From the NCBI GenBank assembly GCA_009763385.1, contig CM019823.1:45012222-45076221 (forward strand): a stretch of 64,000 nt of DNA. Reading direction: 5' to 3'. The position numbers and the translations under genes are program-made. Source of the DNA: Coix lacryma-jobi var. lacryma-jobi. Its lineage: Eukaryota; Streptophyta; Magnoliopsida; Poales; Poaceae. Each line of letters starts with the position of its first letter. Position 1 is the first letter of the stretch. The notes beneath the pieces are model-generated. The model was not told the origin of the DNA. It saw only the letters and a program-made list of their open reading frames with translations, and made no database searches. Positions 60,309 to 64,000 of the stretch are shown here, in pieces.

Positions 60309-61707
60309 TGTTGGCACCAAAAGTGACGCACTGTGCCAATCACACAGCAAGCCGGAGAAGCTGGCTTCAAACGTGGCCCGGGTGCTCAGAAGTCCGGTGC
60401 GTGCCAGTTAGTTTGCCCTGTAACTAACAAGGGAAAGAAACTGTTAAATTCAAAGCTGGAACGTGCCGGGTATGACCAGACAGTTCCAAAATATACGGCC
60501 CTGAAGCCACTTACAACGACATATAGCTATGAAAGCTATCTGCCAACAGGTTTAAAGATTATTCGGCAATATGAACAGAGTTACGTGAATAACAGGTTGC
60601 CGAACACGTTTGCATGAGAATCGTACTTGCATGACGTATTAAATATAAGTTAAAACTTAACCAATCTCGATTGTACAACCGAGTTGGGGTCCATGGGGAT
60701 TGAACATACAAACTAAGCATGACTAAACTAATCTAAAGCCTGCGCCTGCCGCACGACACCTGGCTCTATCATAGGTCAAGTATACTCAACGTGCATGAAC
60801 CCTCACCATGTGACAATCCAGATACGATCCGATCGGCTATTACGAACAATAGATCTACTGCATAAAAGACTTTTCAATAATAAACGTGAAAGAACAGAGC
60901 AGATCTATAAAAGATAAAGCCGAACCGAACGGTATCTAGATTGGGCAAAAGTGTTATGATGAAATAAACATAACAAAACATATAACACAAGGTAACTTAA
61001 TGAATCTATCAGATTTGCCAAATCTAACAGAGCCGATAACTATTTTTACTCATGACTCAATCCGCCGCACGATACAAGGCATAAGCAAAAACTTCCCGTC
61101 ATAAGCTTGAATCCGCCGCACGATACTAAGCTTAACGTACGAGACTACTTGCACCATATCTAAATCCGCCGCACGATACTAGACATGATAACAAGGTTGC
61201 CGGAACTTACGGAGGTCGACGGATCGATGGCCCCTCTCGAAGAACACGACGACACGACTTGGACTCGAAGACGGCACGGGGCCGGGGTTGTTGTATTGAT
61301 TGTGAACGTCTTTACAATAGTCTCAGGGTTTATATTTATACCCTGGTGTTCTACGAGTCCTAGGAGGACACGATTACAACGACAAAACAGGAAACTTATC
61401 TAAAACACGATGCCTTTTATTCTAAGCCTCCCTTAATAATCGGCACGTGCTAACAATGATGAGATCTTCTGTTGCCGAATCTTCTGATATGCCGTATTTG
61501 TCGCAAACCGACTTAGCCTGAGGTAGCCGACCGCAGCGCCATATTGCCGAATCCACCCCCCGTTTGACCAGTCGCCTCCACAGCCTTACCGAATCGATTG
61601 GATTAGCCGACCGTGCTTGCTATCTACCGAATCCCTCAGGTGGTGATTTCTCCCGAACCTGCGCCGTGCTGGCCCACTTGTCATAGTGCGAAAATTCTGT
61701 GTTAACA
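60309..61707 (-). repeat. Gypsy G 5' LTR (1,399 bp)
   Basis: Almost identical to 47532-48932. The differences I counted are ten substitutions (for example CACTATGCC/CACTGTGCC and AACTTATGG/AACTTACGG) and two single-base deletions (in AAAACACTGATG and GCCCACATTGTC). Confidence 0.96.
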
Positions 61708-61712
61708 GTTTG

Positions 61713-61885
61713 GTTTATACCTTATGCTTAAACACGATTCCTTACCAAGAAGTGTTTTCTATGTGGATTAATTCAATCTATTGTGTAGAATTATTGACTG
61801 TTGGGCACTGGTATGTTGCTAAAAATGTTGGAGTTTTTGGAACTCTTCTATGGCTACACTGTTGTTCTTTCTGGTGTGTACTATC
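61713..61885 (+). pseudogene. hAT2 transposase fragment between Gypsy G and solo LTR H
   Basis: Segments IPYQEVFSMWINSIYC and VGHWYVAKN, then (another frame) LEFLELFYGYTVVLSGVYY, are the conserved Ac-like hAT block after RWNSTY. A frameshift lies near 61815. The fragment is cut by solo LTR H within the SGVYYPTS motif. Confidence 0.8.
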
Positions 61886-63503
61886 TGTTAACACCAGATT
61901 TTAGACCGAAGAAGGTTTTTCATTTGTGGACACAAACAACTGGTTTAATTAAGGAAATTGGCCAAAAAAGAAAGGAGCTTGTTCTGGTTCAAGACATGAT
62001 TAGAAGACTCACGTGGACTAGGATTGACGAGCTCAAAAGACGTGTCAGGCTTGACTAGAAGTTGGAAGTCCAGATCGTCTTTTATTTATGCTATAATGTA
62101 TCCTAGTCGTATTAGAATAGGAGTTTTTCGAGTTATAAATAGCTGAGACCCAATTTTTGTAAAGGATATACATCAAGCAATCAAATAATCTTTCGGCCTC
62201 CGGCCAAAACCTTAGGAGTAGGAGTAAAGTAGATCTCGGTGAAACCTTCGACCAGACAAGGCTGCATTGGCTAGATCAATCTCCAGTTTGCTTGTAAGTT
62301 TTACCAATGGCTCATATTGTTGTTTGATAAGGTTCTATTTGGCTTCGACCAAATCTTGTTAAGCTATGATATGGGTTATTTATTGGTTTAAGTTCATCCT
62401 TGGTAAGACTGTCTTGGCTCTAATTAATCTCTTGCAATAGTCGATCTTGACTAGTTATCGGCTCTATTAGGTTTGACAATCTAATAGATTTTTTAAGTTA
62501 TTGATATTGTTCATGCTTTTTAAAGTTTATTTTGTTACAACAATATCCTGCCCAATCGAGATTGACAAGTCAGCTTAAATTTAAACGCCATCTATATCGG
62601 CTATCCAAAGCTTCCCCACACCCACCTCAAAAGAGATAGTCGATCTAGACTCTTATCGGCTAACTTGTCGATCTCGATTGTTACATGTTGTCCGTTTGAG
62701 ATATCCATTCAAGTTATAGTTTGATCTATAAGCAAGTAGATTTAGTTTGAAGTGCTTGTTATGGCTATATTTTCGAACCCCACTGATAGGCATGTTAAAG
62801 TAATTTTGTTTAGTTTTAGATTAAATCGTAACTTGACGGATAGATCTTGTTCGTGCTTCATGGACCCTGTATCGACTAAAATAGCCGATCCAGTTATGCT
62901 TTCATTCATTACATATACGTATTTATCGGTCTAAAACTAGCAAATTTATCAACTATGTCGGACATAATTTAGCTTGATTATCATTATGGCTGCATGGAGA
63001 CACCCCACTATTGATGATCAAGTTATTTTATCGATCTATTCGTTATTATGGCTGTATGGAGACACACCACTGTTAACGACTAGAATTGCCGATATAGTTA
63101 GTCGATTTGTTGATTTTACTCTGGTTTTGTCGTATATGTAGATCTATATGCTTCTTATCAGCTAAGTTAGATCACCTAGTTGGTTCCTTATACTTCTATA
63201 TATCTTGAGTAGCCGTTCTACTTTATCAATGTCTATGTACTTTATTCTTTTGGGAGTTGATTTTGTAGTCAAAATCCTTTAACAGTGGCTATTTCAGAGT
63301 CGTACACTATGGAACTGTCTGACATCATTTTCTTTGTCCTTGTCAATTGTAGGTCAAGTTGACTAGCACGCCTCGGAGTCATTTTCACCAAGATTTGGCA
63401 CAATCCTTGGAGGTTTAGGAGATCAGGACCCTTGCTCCAGACGATCTCTGAGGACCGTGTGAGTGTGTTGGCGTCTTGAAGACACCAACTTTTAGCGTCA
63501 ACA
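61886..63503 (+). repeat. Solo LTR H (1,618 bp), TSD CTATC
   Basis: Starts TGTTAACACCAG, ends TTAGCGTCAACA, and is flanked by CTATC (61881-61885 and 63504-63508). The hAT2 motif is restored across the junction. TATAAATA at 62134 and a start-like region after it give plus orientation. R/U5 is rich in TCGGCT/GCCGAT words, as in Gypsy G, but the termini differ. Tandem similarity is visible between 62985 and 63075 (TTATGGCTG(C/T)ATGGAGACAC). Confidence 0.88.
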
Positions 63504-64000
63504 CTATCCAACAAGTCCACTTATTTGCACCATATTCTAGAAATTGCATCTCACTTACATGCTTGTGAAAAAGATGAAAACCTAATGTTTGTTGTCTATC
63601 CAATGAAGCTTCAATTTCTTAAGTACCAAAAGAAAATACCACTGTTGTATTCATTTGCATTCATACTTGATCCAAGAGCTAAGATGAGAGGCTTGTTTAA
63701 TCTATTGCAATTGCTATAAGAATGCACTGGTGTTGAATATAGTACTTATTATGCTGATGTTAAAACTGAAATGACAAAACTGTTTAGCAAATACGATGTT
63801 AAATTTGGTGCAGCTAGGACTCAAAGGTCTACACAGTCAGTAGCCCCCTCAGGTAAGAAAAAGCAGGCATGAGGAAGAATTTTTGGTGGTCGTGGTGGAT
63901 CTGGTAATGTTGGTGCATGCTCTATCTCTGCTCCCACTTCATCATTTGTTGCTTCTGAGCTCTCTATCTATTTGGACAGTGACAATGTCACTACATATGA
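63504..64000 (+). pseudogene. hAT2 transposase, C-terminal part entering right edge
   Basis: HHILEIASHLHA, VVYPMKLQFLKYQKKIPLLYSFAFILDPRAK and MRGLFNLLQLL match the hAT-like RNase-H-fold region (DUF4413 type) of Ac-like transposases. A TAA at 63717-63719 and a TGA near 63870 interrupt it. It then continues with a Ser/Gly-rich linker (IFGGRGGSGNVG) and SELSIYLDSDNV, the start of the dimerisation region, to the window edge. Confidence 0.85.

Larger units (their letters stand above)
47532..61707 (-). mobile_element. Gypsy G: young Tat-type element with two antisense spliced genes, TSD GTTTG
   Basis: 14,176 bp in hAT2, flanked by GTTTG (47527-47531 and 61708-61712). On the minus strand: 5' LTR, primer site, gag-protease, pol, then two genes on the opposite strand, polypurine tract and 3' LTR. 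The LTRs differ at about 10 substitutions and two single-base indels over 1.4 kb (about 0.7 percent). With the commonly used grass rate of 1.3e-8 per site per year, this gives roughly 0.3 million years. Pol is fully open and gag has two frameshifts. Confidence 0.95.

Noticed and set aside
61801..62058. 85-codon ORF
   Set aside because: A chimera: its first part is hAT2 and the rest is the start of solo LTR H, joined by the insertion.

Overview
The window is plant nuclear DNA, almost certainly from a grass (Poaceae). The reasons are SIRE/Opie-type Copia elements with C-rich U5 ends, Tekay-type and Tat-type Gypsy elements, Ac-like hAT genes, and Tourist and Stowaway MITEs. I found no host gene, rRNA, tRNA or CRISPR array. 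Nearly every base can be placed in a nested pile of transposable elements, and most junctions are fixed by target-site duplications (TSDs) that I could read.

Left block (1-26633). An older hAT transposase gene (hAT1) was hit by Copia D (minus strand; 5' LTR 25356-26633; gag and pol 19108-25307). Copia D was hit at 18315/18316 by Gypsy A, a Tekay-type element on the minus strand (LTR 14509-18315). Gypsy A was then hit twice: by a 5.6-kb solo LTR (B, 8007-13629, TSD CTCCT) and by Copia C (plus strand, 1-7211, intact pol). Upstream of gag, Gypsy A encodes a 200-residue protein that starts with a near-copy of the histone H3 tail, followed by a coiled coil and an acidic C-terminus.

Middle block (26634-47531). 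hAT1 (26634-27977 and 43111-44786) is split by Gypsy E, a degenerate Tat-type element on the minus strand (27978-43105, TSD AGAGA). Downstream of pol, on the opposite strand, Gypsy E carries a multi-exon gene with a Transposase_28-like domain. That gene is preceded by a TATA box and by an exact-period 122-bp tandem array holding G-boxes and an 18-nt palindrome. Solo LTR F (32832-34727, TSD GCGAT) sits in one of its exons. After hAT1 comes a MITE nest: a Stowaway-like element holding a non-autonomous hAT element and a Tourist element.

Right block (47456-64000). A second, Ac-like hAT gene (hAT2) is split by Gypsy G (47532-61707, TSD GTTTG) and solo LTR H (61886-63503, TSD CTATC). Gypsy G is a young Tat-type element: its LTRs differ by about 0.7 percent and its pol is open. 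It has two antisense spliced genes, one with a plant-mobile-domain-like fold and one coiled-coil protein, with GT-AG sites and codon phases preserved.

The most unusual signals are: (1) the histone H3 tail mimic in Gypsy A; (2) arrays of short hairpins in several unrelated elements (Copia C U3 and 3' region, solo LTR F U3, Gypsy G intergenic) whose stems change in a compensatory way from copy to copy; (3) element-private palindromic words, including one in Copia D that also invades its protein-coding linkers; (4) the 122-bp enhancer-like array in front of the antisense gene of Gypsy E. Functional readings of these are inference. The sequence patterns themselves can be read directly.
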